NCBI GenBank assembly: GCA_947095585.1
Contig: OX352762.1
Span: 96,384,249-96,448,248, forward strand
Direction of reading: 5' to 3'
Length of the DNA stretch: 64,000 nucleotides
From: Nephrocerus scutellatus
Taxonomy: Eukaryota > Arthropoda > Insecta > Diptera > Pipunculidae
Every line of letters starts with the position of its first letter. Position 1 is the first letter of the stretch. Below are positions 34,210 to 45,839 of the stretch, piece by piece. A program made the translations under genes and the position numbers. Below the pieces are notes generated by a model. The model saw only the letters and a list, made by a program, of their open reading frames with translations. It did not search any database and was not told the origin of the DNA.

Positions 34210-35322
34210 TATCTAAGCATAGCTTTGTTTAGCAGAAATATATAACGAGCTAGACCAACCAAACAACAAAAAAGATTAATTTAAAAAAAAGATTAATTTA
34301 AAAAAAAAATTAAAAATGCATATGCATGGAAGGAATTCTTAACAGAGAAGTAAAGATAATTTTTCATTTTTAAATCATTTTTGATCACAAAATGAAACAA
34401 TGATAACATAAGAGTTAATAATGAACTTAAACAGACTAAACCAAGCAGTCTTAGTAACTTTCTGCGACCTAATTGATAAACCAAAAAATGATTACGCTTT
34501 AAAATGAAAAATGCTATTCCTACACGTCTGCGTTTGTTAATTACAAATTAAACTTTCGTATGTGAAAATGTTTATTATGCAATTACTGGTTGAAAACTTA
34601 GCCGAACACACTCACGAAGCTTGCAATTGCCCGTTCAATTTTTACTGTAGTTAAAAAAAAGTTTTCGCCAATAATGAATCGTAGATTGTTAATATATTTG
34701 GAACATTTTGTAAAACAGAAATATTAAACTCTTACAAAATTTCCAATAATCGACCATTTATTTTTCCAATAACATAACCAGGAGTCAGTGACGACTTTTA
34801 TCTCGCCGCACATCTTTTGCTATTCATCATCTTCATCATCAAGGTCTATCGATTATGATATGAACTTAGCAGTATTGCACGTTTAGCACGAACATTCAAG
34901 TGAGTAGAGCCAATGCTAACAACATATATGTATTAAACTACGAATACATTATGTACACTAGAAAGTATCAAGTATAAGGACATTGTACGATATATTTTGT
35001 AATGCGTCTGCGGTCTCGATCCCAACTATGTGTTCAAGCACATTAATATCAGAAAAACTAATTCCTTTAATAGAATAGATATGTGAATAATTGAGAAAAG
35101 CATACTTCTACGTCTACGTTAAGGCATACTAACTTATTTTGTATTTAAGATTTTCCGGTCAGATAGCAGATGGGAAGCTAGAAATATGCCAAGAGTATAA
35201 GTGTAATGCATTGACTGTGTAGTCAATATTTAAAAAAAAATTCGTTTTCTTTAAAAATTCAATAAATGAACTAACCATTGGTTTTTTGTCTTCTTCGTCT
35301 TCTTGATCTCTACAACCAAGAT
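34210..35322. other. non-coding stretch, nothing recognised
   Basis: AT-rich. It holds a short duplication of 'aaaaaagattaattta' near 34270-34300. No gene seen. Confidence 0.4.
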
Positions 35323-35729
35323 CTGGTCCTGGCTTACACTGTCAATTTATTTCTCTCTTCAATAGTCTCGATCTTGAGCCGACGTCATTGTATTATCTTT
35401 AACTCTGGGAGTTCTGTTTACCGCATTGCCCCAAAGTTACTCACACTTCGTTATATTATTTGTATTATGTATGTATTAGCTTTTTTGAGGCGTTTTGATA
35501 CCCGCACACATAAATATCCATTCCAAAATTAAACTGGTTAATGTTTCGTATGCAAAATTTAAAAATTCTGGACAATTTATGAAAACATAAGCGATATCGA
35601 TCGCATAGTTTCTGAATTAAGAGGACACAAACATAAACAAATTGACTACTATTTCTTTAAAAGAGAGAATATTGGGCTATTATGTATATTTTTTGTTTCC
35701 AGGCTTTTATCATCGCTCTCTCTACCCAT

Positions 35730-35815
35730 ACTTGCGTGCAAAAATGTAACAAGCACAACACGAGAATCTAAGCACTGGACCTCAACGGTCCGTTGCGTCA
35801 ACTGTACCTAACTGC
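35730..35815 (+). mobile_element. decayed SINE body
   Basis: 'gtgcaaaaatgtaacaagca', then 'caacacgag', 'ggacctcaacggtccgttgc'. Equivalent to the 3' part of the SINE at 32251 and duplicated at 38134-38219. Confidence 0.55.
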
Positions 35816-36304
35816 AGCATATAGGCAGAGTCATTCGAGCGCACTTTCTGTGACTGTTATGCTCTCGAAATTATGATTTTAGGAACGCTAGGACACTAAC
35901 GACGTACAAGTAAAAACTATGATTAACGATGAATATACCCTTGACTTATATCATACACTCTGCTCTCAGCTCCGTATAAGAAATATATTAAGGATACGAT
36001 TTTATGTATCTATTTTTAGAATACAAAGTTACTCAACCTTATCTCATAATATGGTGTTTTTGATCACTTCTCGTAAAGCTAAAAAATACACTATATACAA
36101 CAGTTAGCCCAATCGGCCGATGTTTCGATATCGTCTGTCGCGTCGAAAAAATACAATATATATATAAAATCAATTAATAAAATTAAATTAAATTCGCTGC
36201 TAAAGCCTAAACTTTTCAAACGGTCGAGTAACGTGCAGCAATACTGATTCAAGACTAGTCTACAAATGCAGAAATAATACGATAGCAGAGTGATATCTAC
36301 CCAG

Positions 36305-36625
36305 TCTTAGCAAGAACAAGTAAATGTAAAAAAACTTCGCTTTTCGGGTACAATATTTTATGTACACATCGAAACACACACAGTCACAGTTATTTGGTAA
36401 TCGCATGTTTTTGAGTTCGCGCCTATTTCAAAGTATTTTCTTTCTGGAGCTAGTCACAAAATTTCAGCCCTCTAAGTCGTGCGAAAGGTGGTTGAAAAGG
36501 ACCTCTAAAAATGAAAAAATGGCGTTATTTAAACACATACATCACACGCGCCTCACGCAAAACGCGACACGCGTCATACGCGACACGCGTCATACGCGTC
36601 ATGACGCGCCACACGCGTCAGGCGT
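36305..36625 (+). repeat. dispersed repeat R, copy 2, with a CG-rich micro-repeat
   Basis: Same ordered blocks as 28430-28735. It is followed at 36540-36625 by several short CG-rich units of the type ACACGCGTCATACGCG. Duplicated at 38709-39029. Confidence 0.7.
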
Positions 36626-37455
36626 CAAATACGTTTGTCTCAATGATTAGATTCAAATCTCTAAGCTATTTTTGCCATAGCTCAATTCATTAAGTTTTAC
36701 CTTCACTTTTAGAAACTTGTGAGCTGCTGCACGGTGGTGCATTTTTTAAAAATCTTCGTTGAAACGGTGTTATAAGTTCGAATAATTTTCGCCAGTTAAA
36801 AAAATCGATGTGTATTGTATTATGCCTCTTGCATCATAGAAAACTTTTGCCATTACCTTTCCAGCTGAATGACTTTTGCCATTGTTTTGACTGTTCTTCA
36901 TTTTTGGTGTGAAGTGATGGATTTATGTTTCGTTCACAGCTATTAGTTATGTACTTATTATGAGTTATGCGTTTGTTGTCAGCTGTGAGCAAACAAAGGA
37001 CGCATCGCGTGGATCTCTAAGATGCCTACAATATCAACTATCTTATGGTCTTTCACTAGGCAGCCATTCAATACTATATAATGGATGTTGCCTACTTCTA
37101 CTTCTACCACTATTGCTAGTTTTTTTTATACACTGTAAATAGGCAAAGAATCCCTTGCAACGTTAGTCGACAAAATTTGGAAATTTACCTAAAATTTCAT
37201 TGAAACCTTTATTAGCTTCCCTATGCTGTATAATGTAACGTAATGTATATTTCCGAAGTCAAAAGCACAAATGAATAAAAATTACGAACTTTTTAGTTTT
37301 TTTTTGTGGTACAGTACCAACGAAGCAGCAATTTAAATTTATTTTACTTATTTTTTAACAAAAGTATCTTTTTAACACAACTGACTGATAAAAAAAAGTG
37401 GTGGAATAATAATAAAAAGAAAAGCCGACCGCAGTCATCGATAATCATCCCTTGA

Positions 37456-37727
37456 CTATTTCGTCTTCTTTTTCTTTCTTTCTTGGCCAGTCACTGGCGA
37501 AGATGGCGGTGTAGTGGAAAATTCCGCCAGGATTTTTGGCAAGTAAACATCGATAAGTTCTTCGGAAGGTATTTGGAAGTCTCCATCAGCCCAGATGAGT
37601 TTCAATTTGGACATAATAACTCCCATTTTTTTGCCCGATGGACAATTTCGCTCGCGCAACATATTCCCGTTGATGGGGAATGTTGGTATTTTCCATGCCC
37701 TTAAGTTGTTGTACATTTCCAATTTGC
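37456..37727 (-). pseudogene. truncated TRNT1 3' end in duplication copy 1
   Basis: Identical to the last ~90 codons of the TRNT1 gene (LEMYNNLRAWKIPTF ... poly-lysine end and stop), but upstream it runs into the duplication joint and not into the rest of the enzyme. It lacks the whole catalytic head, so it cannot encode a CCA-adding enzyme. Confidence 0.93.
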
Positions 37728-38133
37728 TGGTCCTGGCTTACACTGTCAATTTATTTCTCTCTTCAATAGTCTCGATCTTGAGCCGACGTCATTGTATTAT
37801 CTTTAACTCTGGGAGTTCTGTTTACCGCATTGCCCCAAAGTTACTCACACTTCGTTATATTATTTGTATTATGTATGTATTAGCTTTTTTGAGGCGTTTT
37901 GATACCCGCACACATAAATATCCATTCCAAAATTAAACTGGTTAATGTTTCGTATGCAAAATTTAAAAATTCTGGACAATTTATGAAAACATAAGCGATA
38001 TCGATCGCATAGTTTCTGAATTAAGAGGACACAAACATAAACAAATTGACTACTATTTCTTTAAAAGAGAGAATATTGGGCTATTATGTATATTTTTTGT
38101 TTCCAGGCTTTTATCATCGCTCTCTCTACCCAT

Positions 38134-38219
38134 ACTTGCGTGCAAAAATGTAACAAGCACAACACGAGAATCTAAGCACTGGACCTCAACGGTCCGTTGC
38201 GTCAACTGTACCTAACTGC
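38134..38219 (+). mobile_element. decayed SINE body (duplicate)
   Basis: Copy of 35730-35815 inside the tandem duplication. Confidence 0.55.
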
Positions 38220-38708
38220 AGCATATAGGCAGAGTCATTCGAGCGCACTTTCTGTGACTGTTATGCTCTCGAAATTATGATTTTAGGAACGCTAGGACAC
38301 TAACGACGTACAAGTAAAAACTATGATTAACGATGAATATACCCTTGACTTATATCATACACTCTGCTCTCAGCTCCGTATAAGAAATATATTAAGGATA
38401 CGATTTTATGTATCTATTTTTAGAATACAAAGTTACTCAACCTTATCTCATAATATGGTGTTTTTGATCACTTCTCGTAAAGCTAAAAAATACACTATAT
38501 ACAACAGTTAGCCCAATCGGCCGATGTTTCGATATCGTCTGTCGCGTCGAAAAAATACAATATATATATAAAATCAATTAATAAAATTAAATTAAATTCG
38601 CTGCTAAAGCCTAAACTTTTCAAACGGTCGAGTAACGTGCAGCAATACTGATTCAAGACTAGTCTACAAATGCAGAAATAATACGATAGCAGAGTGATAT
38701 CTACCCAG

Positions 38709-39029
38709 TCTTAGCAAGAACAAGTAAATGTAAAAAAACTTCGCTTTTCGGGTACAATATTTTATGTACACATCGAAACACACACAGTCACAGTTATTTG
38801 GTAATCGCATGTTTTTGAGTTCGCGCCTATTTCAAAGTATTTTCTTTCTGGAGCTAGTCACAAAATTTCAGCCCTCTAAGTCGTGCGAAAGGTGGTTGAA
38901 AAGGACCTCTAAAAATGAAAAAATGGCGTTATTTAAACACATACATCACACGCGCCTCACGCAAAACGCGACACGCGTCATACGCGACACGCGTCATACG
39001 CGTCATGACGCGCCACACGCGTCAGGCGT
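38709..39029 (+). repeat. dispersed repeat R, copy 3
   Basis: Duplicate of 36305-36625, including the CG-rich micro-repeat. Confidence 0.7.
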
Positions 39030-39741
39030 CAAATACGTTTGTCTCAATGATTAGATTCAAATCTCTAAGCTATTTTTGCCATAGCTCAATTCATTAAGTT
39101 TTACCTTCACTTTTAGAAACTTGTGAGCTGCTGCACGGTGGTGCATTTTTTAAAAATCTTCGTTGAAACGGTGTTATAAGTTCGAATAATTTTCGCCAGT
39201 TAAAAAAATCGATGTGTATTGTATTATGCCTCTTGCATCATAGAAAACTTTTGCCATTACCTTTCCAGCTGAATGACTTTTGCCATTGTTTTGACTGTTC
39301 TTCATTTTTGGTGTGAAGTGATGGATTTATGTTTCGTTCACAGCTATTAGTTATGTACTTATTATGAGTTATGCGTTTGTTGTCAGCTGTGAGCAAACAA
39401 AGGACGCATCGCGTGGATCTCTAAGATGCCTACAATATCAACTATCTTATGGTCTTTCACTAGGCAGCCATTCAATACTATATAATGGATGTTGCCTACT
39501 TCTACTTCTACCACTATTGCTAGTTTTTTTTATACACTGTAAATAGGCAAAGAATCCCTTGCAACGTTAGTCGACAAAATTTGGAAATTTACCTAAAATT
39601 TCATTGAAACCTTTATTAGCTTCCCTATGCTGTATAATGTAACGTAATGTATATTTCCGAAGTCAAAAGCACAAATGAATAAAAATTACGAACTTTTTAG
39701 TTTTTTTTTGTGGTACAGTACCAACGAAGCAGCAATTTAAA

Positions 39742-39747
39742 TTTATT
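39742..39747 (-). terminator. candidate poly(A) signal of TRNT1
   Basis: AATAAA on the minus strand, about 115 nt after the stop codon. An identical copy lies at 37338-37343 because of the duplication. Confidence 0.5.
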
Positions 39748-39859
39748 TTACTTATTTTTTAACAAAAGTATCTTTTTAACACAACTGACTGATAAAAAAA
39801 AGTGGTGGAATAATAATAAAAAGAAAAGCCGACCGCAGTCATCGATAATCATCCCTTGA

Positions 39860-41311
39860 CTATTTCGTCTTCTTTTTCTTTCTTTCTTGGCCAGTCACTG
39901 GCGAAGATGGCGGTGTAGTGGAAAATTCCGCCAGGATTTTTGGCAAGTAAACATCGATAAGTTCTTCGGAAGGTATTTGGAAGTCTCCATCAGCCCAGAT
40001 GAGTTTCAATTTGGACATAATAACTCCCATTTTTTTGCCCGATGGACAATTTCGCTCGCGCAACATATTCCCGTTGATGGGGAATGTTGGTATTTTCCAT
40101 GCCCTTAAGTTGTTGTACATTTCCAATTTGCCGCAAAATTTAAGCAATTCTTCGACAAATTCTCGTTTCGCAAATGGTTGAAGGCAAAGTATTTGAAAAT
40201 CTTTGAGTGTGGTAAATTTTTTGTCCAATTCATCACGATTTTGTGCAATGAAGAGGATGAGATCCCGTTCGAAGGCAGATAACTTGAGGCGCTCATGTAA
40301 GCGCACAGCATCTTCTACCGAATTAAGCAAGCCGGCCATGTAAATAATGGAGTAATGAGGTCTGGGAAAACACTCGATCGCCGATGTAACACGCTCAAAT
40401 TCTTTTACATTAGGTTCTTTAGGAAGGCCAATGTACTGCGCAAGGCCACACTGCAACATTTGTAGCGTAATTTCTTTTGCGAATTTACCTTGGAAAATCT
40501 TTTGCAATTCACCCCAAATTCGTTCGCCACTGATCCTCTGCAGGCCGCTGGCATTTTTGCAAATAGCATTAATGGTTTGGACATCATGATTATAAGCAAT
40601 GTCTGAAATTCGTCCGTAAAACCGAAAATAACGCAGTATTCGCAAATAGTCCTCTTTAATCCGGGTGTCTGCATCGCCCACAAAAACAACACGACGCTGT
40701 TGTAGATCCTCATACCCGAAAAAGTAATCATAAACGGTACCATCGAAACCGAGAAACATCGAGTTAATTGTAAGGTCACGCCGATTTGCATCTAGCTGCC
40801 AATCTGTGGTGTACTGCACCTCCGCGTGGCGCCCATCTGTGACGACATCAATCCGCAATGTGGTGACTTCAAAATTCTCTTTATTATCGATGCGCGGTGT
40901 TATAGTGCCATGTTTCTCACCCTTGTTATTGATCATGCGAACTTCCTCTTTGTTAAACATTTCTTTCATTTGATCTGGCGTTGCCGTTGTAGCCAAGTCG
41001 ATGTCCTTCGGTTTAATGTTCATCAGAATATCACGAACTGCTCCGCCAGCAATGCGAACTTCATAGTTGTACTTGGCGAAGAGATCGATGAGTGATTGCA
41101 GCTCTTTGGTAAAAACTGATCGGAATTCGGCTGTGTCGATTTTTTTTAATGCTGGATCGGGGCGCACTTTTAACGGGACGCCTTTAGCTGGGACACAAGA
41201 GTGATCCATTTTTATTTTTGTCGCTCTTAGGGTTAACGTGTTGCTGAGTTGGCGGCGATTAATTATAATTCGCGAAATGGATCTTGTCATGCAGTTTAAT
41301 GTTTTTTGCAT
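39860..41311 (-). CDS. TRNT1: CCA-adding tRNA nucleotidyltransferase
   Basis: Adds or repairs the 3' CCA of tRNAs from CTP and ATP, in the nucleus, cytosol and mitochondria (family knowledge). 483 residues, no intron, intact. The class II polymerase head is clear: AGGAVRDILM (88-97) and KDIDLATTA (102-110) with metal-binding Asp103 and Asp105, then motif B DANRRDLTINSMFLG (174-188), then motif D KEDYLRILRYFRFYGR from 219. The C-terminal body follows, ending in a lysine-rich tail. Met1 is the first possible start because an in-frame TGA lies two codons upstream. Residues 1-34 are rich in Arg, Ser and Leu and almost free of acids, as in a mitochondrial targeting peptide. Met35 could start a cytosolic or nuclear form. 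The last ~90 codons fall in the 2.4-kb duplication, which leaves this copy whole. Confidence 0.96.
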   Translation of the reverse strand: MQKTLNCMTRSISRIIINRRQLSNTLTLRATKIKMDHSCVPAKGVPLKVRPDPALKKIDTAEFRSVFTKELQSLIDLFAKYNYEVRIAGGAVRDILMNIKPKDIDLATTATPDQMKEMFNKEEVRMINNKGEKHGTITPRIDNKENFEVTTLRIDVVTDGRHAEVQYTTDWQLDANRRDLTINSMFLGFDGTVYDYFFGYEDLQQRRVVFVGDADTRIKEDYLRILRYFRFYGRISDIAYNHDVQTINAICKNASGLQRISGERIWGELQKIFQGKFAKEITLQMLQCGLAQYIGLPKEPNVKEFERVTSAIECFPRPHYSIIYMAGLLNSVEDAVRLHERLKLSAFERDLILFIAQNRDELDKKFTTLKDFQILCLQPFAKREFVEELLKFCGKLEMYNNLRAWKIPTFPINGNMLRERNCPSGKKMGVIMSKLKLIWADGDFQIPSEELIDVYLPKILAEFSTTPPSSPVTGQERKKKKTK

Positions 41312-41815
41312 TACTCAAATGGAAAATGTTTTTGTTGGTAGATAGGCAAACATACAGTTTGTCGGGACTTCGGTTGATTAGACGTTGATGTTGCGTAACG
41401 GTAACGATGGAATATGACCTAATAAGAAGAGGGAGAGAAGTTGGATGTCATATATAACGGTTGTTGAACATGGCAATCGATGATAAGTCGGGAATTTTGT
41501 CAAGACTACAAATTTTCTCAACATCGTTAATAACGAACGCTTACAAAAGAACAGGAAACAGTAAATTGCAATAAAATTCATAATAGATTCAAATTCACTG
41601 GCATTACTTTTAAAATAATTTTACATACCTAATCGAAAATAAAGTTTGTTAAAAGTGAAGATTGAATAAAAAGAGTGTGACACTGGAGTGACACACGGCA
41701 TAAATATTGGTTGTTCTGTATAGCGGCAAAGAGAAAAATTGAATGATTTAATTTTACCCAGCACATCGCTTGACCAAATTTAACTGTAAGGTAATAAACA
41801 AAAAGTGCAAGTACA
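41312..41815. other. upstream region of TRNT1
   Basis: No TATA box or other gene seen. It presumably holds the TRNT1 promoter and 5' UTR. Confidence 0.45.
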
Positions 41816-41817
41816 TA

Positions 41818-41846
41818 CACTGCGGTTCAATAGATTAGAATCAAGC
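41818..41846 (+). repeat. Tc1-type terminal repeat fragment
   Basis: CACTGCGGTTCAATAGATTA after a TA dinucleotide, close to the terminal motif at 491. No transposase follows. Confidence 0.5.
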
Positions 41847-41849
41847 AAT

Positions 41850-43062
41850 TTTGAGAAGTAATAAAACAACCCATAAAAATTAAAATTACACAATGTGCAA
41901 CGCTTGAATAAAATCGGCACGAAATCTGTGGCTGCACATAAATGAGAGCAAAACAAAGTACATGGTGGCCACGCCTGCAAGTCGAAGATCCAACATTGGT
42001 CCCTCAATTCAAATAGTAGAGCGCGAATTTGAAGTAGTGCAATCCTTTAACTATCTCGGGTCAATTGTAGCAGCCGATAACAGCATGGAACCAGAAATAC
42101 GCGCACGGTTGCTTAAAGCCAACAAAGCCTACTATAGTCTGTCAAGACTCTTCAAATCCATGAATTTAACCATAACATCCAAGCTACTGGTATATAAGAC
42201 AATGGTCATACCAGTACTTACATATGGATCCGAGACTTGGGTGTTAAGCAAAAAGCATTCTGACCTCTTAGCCGCGTTCGAGAGAAAAGTCTTACGGAGA
42301 ATTGTTGGCCCCGTATGTGAGGAAGGACGATTCCGGAGACTATATAATGATGAGATCTACGAGCGTTACCGCGATGTCGACATCGTGAAGAAAATTAAGC
42401 TCGAAAGGCTACGGTGGGCAGGACACATAGCTAGCATGAGCGAAGAGGATCCTGCTCGGAAAGTCATTTGCGGTAGGATTTATGGAACACGACAGCGAGG
42501 ACGGCCAAGCCTACGCTGGAAGGATGGCGTAGACCAGGACGCCCAGAGTTTAGGGATGCCAAACTGGATGACATCGGCTCGAAATCGGGACCGGTGGAGA
42601 GACTTTTTGCGGGAGGCCAGGACCGGACCCCGGTGGTAGAGCCAAATATGATGATGAAATTTTTTTAAAAAAATTTTTTGGGATCACTACAAAATTTTTA
42701 CAAAAAGTGTTTTCATAGGAGATACACATGTATATAAAATTTGAAGATAATTGGCTAAATTAAAATTATATGAAAGCCCCTCGGCCCTGGTGCCACTTCC
42801 AAATTTTTACAAAAAGCGTTGTCCATAGGACATGGTGTATAAAATTTAAAAAAAATCGGGTAAATTTTGTAAAATACCTCGACCTCGAGGCCCAAGGGGC
42901 CCCAAATTTTAATAGAAAGTGTTGTCATCAGAGATATGCATGTGTGCAAAGTTTTAATAAAATCGGACTTTGTGAAGTGGGTTAAACATTTATCATAAGA
43001 TTCCACGACAAACAAACAAACGCTAAGTTAATATAGAAAAATTAAAAATGCATATTACGATT
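41850..43062 (+). repeat. satellite family 1 element interrupted by an RTE insertion
   Basis: The left module ('aaaacaacccataaaaatta') is at 41865-41885. Three units lie at 42658-42990, and the right module ('cgctaagttaatatagaaaa') ends near 43060. The RTE copy at 41917-42657 sits between the left module and the units, so it inserted later. Confidence 0.7.
41917..42657 (+). mobile_element. RTE-like LINE, 5'-truncated copy 3
   Basis: Starts within the coding region ('gcacgaaatctgtggctgca'), runs through an open 225-codon C-terminal frame (REFEVVQSFNYLGSIVAADN, VIPVLTYGSETWVLSKKH, RLRWAGHIASMSEEDP, RGRPSLRWKDG), and ends with the family's 3' end 'gagccaaatatgatgatg'. A typical 5'-truncated insertion. 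This copy gives the contiguous sequence across the breakpoint of the split copy 2. Confidence 0.9.
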
Positions 43063-43079
43063 AGTTGTAAATAAGATTT

Positions 43080-43730
43080 CTAAAAATTTTCCGCTCGAAG
43101 CGATTAAGAATGTATTTAATTGCCTTTGATAGGAGTCCATGCTTTATCGCCATAGAGCAGTTCTGGGATGATAAAAGCAGTCTACTTAGTCCTGTCCTTG
43201 TTAACGGCCAATATTATATCCTGTATCAATGCTTGCACCAGTTACGGGTCGCTGTATTCTGCCATGATTCATCAGCGCAATTGAACAAACTTGAAGAAAA
43301 TGTTGACCATTTGGCACAATTCTCGGGTCACCACGTCTAAATGCCGACCTTGACGGAGTATCGAAAATTCTCCATCATTATCCTGCACAGTCGAACGAGT
43401 TTGGCAATGATGCCAAGCTTGTAGCCATACAGCTTTGAAATCGATAAAAAGGTGGTATCGATGGTGAAGTATCGATCTCTTTTTCTTGTGACTTCTTTTG
43501 AATCTACCGAAGTGCGAATTTAGTCGACTATCAAAAATCTGATTGGCCCCTAAAAGTGCATTTGTAGGTCAGGAAACAAACCCACTTTTAGAGGCCAGCC
43601 AGATTGTTAATGCCTGTCTTCAGACGTTCAAACAATATGAAAGATAGATAGGCGATGTTAGGAATTGGCGTAGTTTAGTTGGTCTCCTTTCCTGAGTTCT
43701 TGTGTATCGGGCAAACGATGATGATGAGGC
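43080..43730 (-). mobile_element. LINE reverse-transcriptase fossil, strongly decayed
   Basis: Minus-strand remnants in order: VCPIHKNSGKETN and TPIPNIAYLSFILFERLK (43720-43610), HLFIDFKAVW (about 43455-43425), and PELLYGDKAWTP (about 43160-43125). These match RT entry, palm and C-terminal blocks. Riddled with stops and deletions. Confidence 0.6.
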
Positions 43731-43734
43731 CAGC

Positions 43735-44380
43735 AGCTTTGTGATTCTTACATAGTGCAATTCTCAGTTCACTTTAGCAGCATTCCTTAATATCGGTAAA
43801 GTTCTCGCCAACTTCTATCATCATTACTCTTTTATATTTTTTGTTATTGTAGAAACTATTTAATTTAAGCTTCACCCCTTATTTAAGCTTCATCTCACGC
43901 TCATAACTATTAAAATTAATAAACCGTACAACAATTATATGTAACTTATACCTATGGCAGTAATGAAAATATTTATTCGCCTTAGCTTGTGTATTGAAAT
44001 AAAGAAACTTTCTAGTTATAAAGACCATCCGTAGCAGATTGGCACGATTCCTACATAAGTTAAGTAGAGTTGCTCATATGACGAAAGATGTTTGAATTTC
44101 AGCGTTCTTAAGAATGAAATGGAATGGCTTGAAACTTGTGTTTTCAAGTCTTATAGGGGCCGAAAAAAATCAAGTTTCCTATTTTGTTAAAATAAAAAAG
44201 GCATTTGATGTACTTAGATGCCCCTTAGAGCTAAATTAATATTATAAATTTTGAATTGAAACTTTTTTAAGTATCGTAAGTCTGAGGTAAAGTCGTCGTT
44301 AATAGGTTCAGGTTGTAGATCTGTATATATATACTCGTATCACTGAGGTATACCTGTATTTTATTTTGTCAACAGTAACA
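43735..44380. other. non-coding stretch, nothing recognised
   Basis: No supported gene or element. Confidence 0.4.
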
Positions 44381-44382
44381 GT

Positions 44383-44475
44383 AATGTGCAAAAATATAAC
44401 ACCGACAACATGGATGGTCCCGAAATGCTAGTCCCTGGACCACAACGGTCTGTTGCATCAACATATTTTTTTTTA
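44383..44475 (+). mobile_element. decayed SINE body
   Basis: 'gtgcaaaaatataacac', 'tggtcccgaaatgctagtcc' and 'ggaccacaacggtctgttgc' correspond to the 3' half of the SINE at 32251. It ends in a T/ATT-rich tail. Confidence 0.55.
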
Positions 44476-44479
44476 TTAT

Positions 44480-45160
44480 TAATACCTATGTTCAAGCACT
44501 TTATTAACTGTCGATGACTTTATCGCAAATAAAGTGAAATGTGGTAACAGTTTTGATATCATATCCGACTTGCACAAAGCATGGTTTATAAGGCCGAAAA
44601 GAGCGTTTGGAAAGCTTTTGGCCGTTCACGTGCCAATAACATGCCAAACAAATCGCTTAATAAGCGCTGGACGTCAGACAAAGGTATTTAATTTCCACAA
44701 AAAAGCGCCGTTTTTCGTCTCTCGACTTCTCGTGAAGGTTCAACAAATATCGATTTACATAAAATAAAATGTAGGTAGACATATACTTTACTCGCGGCTC
44801 ACTGTCTAAGAACGCGACTTTGTTGACATCATAAACATTGCCGCTGCACATAAGTCGGGATTTATTTTACTCAGCAGATTTTTTCCGCCGCAGACAAGCG
44901 GCTGTCTTTGAGTTTTTTTTTGTAATGTAATAATTTTTTATGTTGAATAATGTTGCAAATTACTTAAAAAAAGACACTAGATTAGAAGCACATCATTTTG
45001 TGTTATAAAATTGATATGTCTCCAGACTTATATGTCAGGAAAAGAAAACAAATGATGGTGACAGTTAGAGTAGTATGTGGTTAAAACAAAATCAAGTTTT
45101 AAGAAATATTCAGAAAAAAGATAATGGTATATTACAAACCTTTTTGCCAAATGAGTCAGA
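44480..45160. other. non-coding stretch, nothing recognised
   Basis: Short frames only, with no recognisable domain. Confidence 0.4.
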
Positions 45161-45162
45161 AT

Positions 45163-45838
45163 GGCGTGGATTTAAATCGGTTCATAAGATTAGTAGCACC
45201 TAACAAATGAATAAAACAAATTCTCTTTTTTAATTTTTTATTTTAAATTCATATTTCAGATATAATTTTTAATAATAAGTAGAACAACCTTTCTTCAAGA
45301 AGTTGAACAATGAGGCATAGTAATCGAGTGAAATTTGATTCCAGGCAAGTTAGCGGCATCGATAAACGCTTCCTTGTCATTGTACTTTTTTCCAACTTCG
45401 TACCCTTTCCGTGTGAGCCAACCCCACACATTTTCTATAATCTGAATAGGAACAAACTATTTAATAATTCGAGCGATCTGAATAGGAGAGTTGTCGTGTT
45501 GAAATATCCATGAAAATGGTCCAAAGAATTCGTGGGTTACAAAAGCTGATTACAATACCGCTTTGTAGCTATTATCTGTAATTTTTTAGCTTTGTACCAC
45601 TAAGTCGATGACGCCATAATAAGATATTGCAGCCCAAACCATTACGCCCCCTTCTCTGCTTTGATGGCGGTTTACAAAAAGCTCCATTTTTCTTTGACGG
45701 TGAAAGTTAAAGCTATACCCTTCCGGTCAATCTAAATTGGTACTTTTTTCCAGTTATTCGAACTTGCTCGTTGTTGCACATCACATGTGGTCATGTGGTC
45801 TCTCGCGAATTAAGCGTTGAATCTTTCTCTCTTCTTAT
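45163..45838 (-). mobile_element. Tc1-like transposon fossil, second copy
   Basis: A degraded terminal motif (CGGTTCATAAGATTAGTAGC) is at about 45178. Minus-strand transposase pieces: ERKIQRLIRERPHDH (near 45830), ELFVNRHQSREGGVMVWAAI (about 45690-45630), FSWIFQHDNSP with the catalytic Asp (about 45520-45480), and IIENVWGWLTRKGYEVGKKY (about 45440-45390). Frameshifted and truncated at 45838, where the minisatellite begins. It is related to, but diverged from, the fossil at 491. Confidence 0.78.
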
Positions 45839-45839
45839 T

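Larger units (their letters stand above)
35324..37727. repeat. 2,404-bp tandem duplication, copy 1 (TRNT1-distal)
   Basis: Direct repeat of 37728-40131 with a constant offset of 2,404 bp and no difference that I could find by eye. The copies share only a single C at the junction. This copy ends inside the TRNT1 coding sequence and so carries a 3' gene fragment (37456-37727), a decayed SINE body (35730-35815) and dispersed repeat R (36305-36530). Confidence 0.95.
37728..40131. repeat. 2,404-bp tandem duplication, copy 2 (TRNT1-proximal)
   Basis: Second copy of 35324-37727. Its right part is the genuine 3' end and downstream region of the intact TRNT1 gene, so this is probably the original position. 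Confidence 0.95.

Noticed and set aside
37456..37727. Second functional TRNT1 gene
   Set aside because: Only the last ~90 codons are present and the catalytic head is missing.
43110..43340. 76-codon plus-strand frame
   Set aside because: It is the antisense of a decayed reverse-transcriptase end (PELLYGDKAW on minus).
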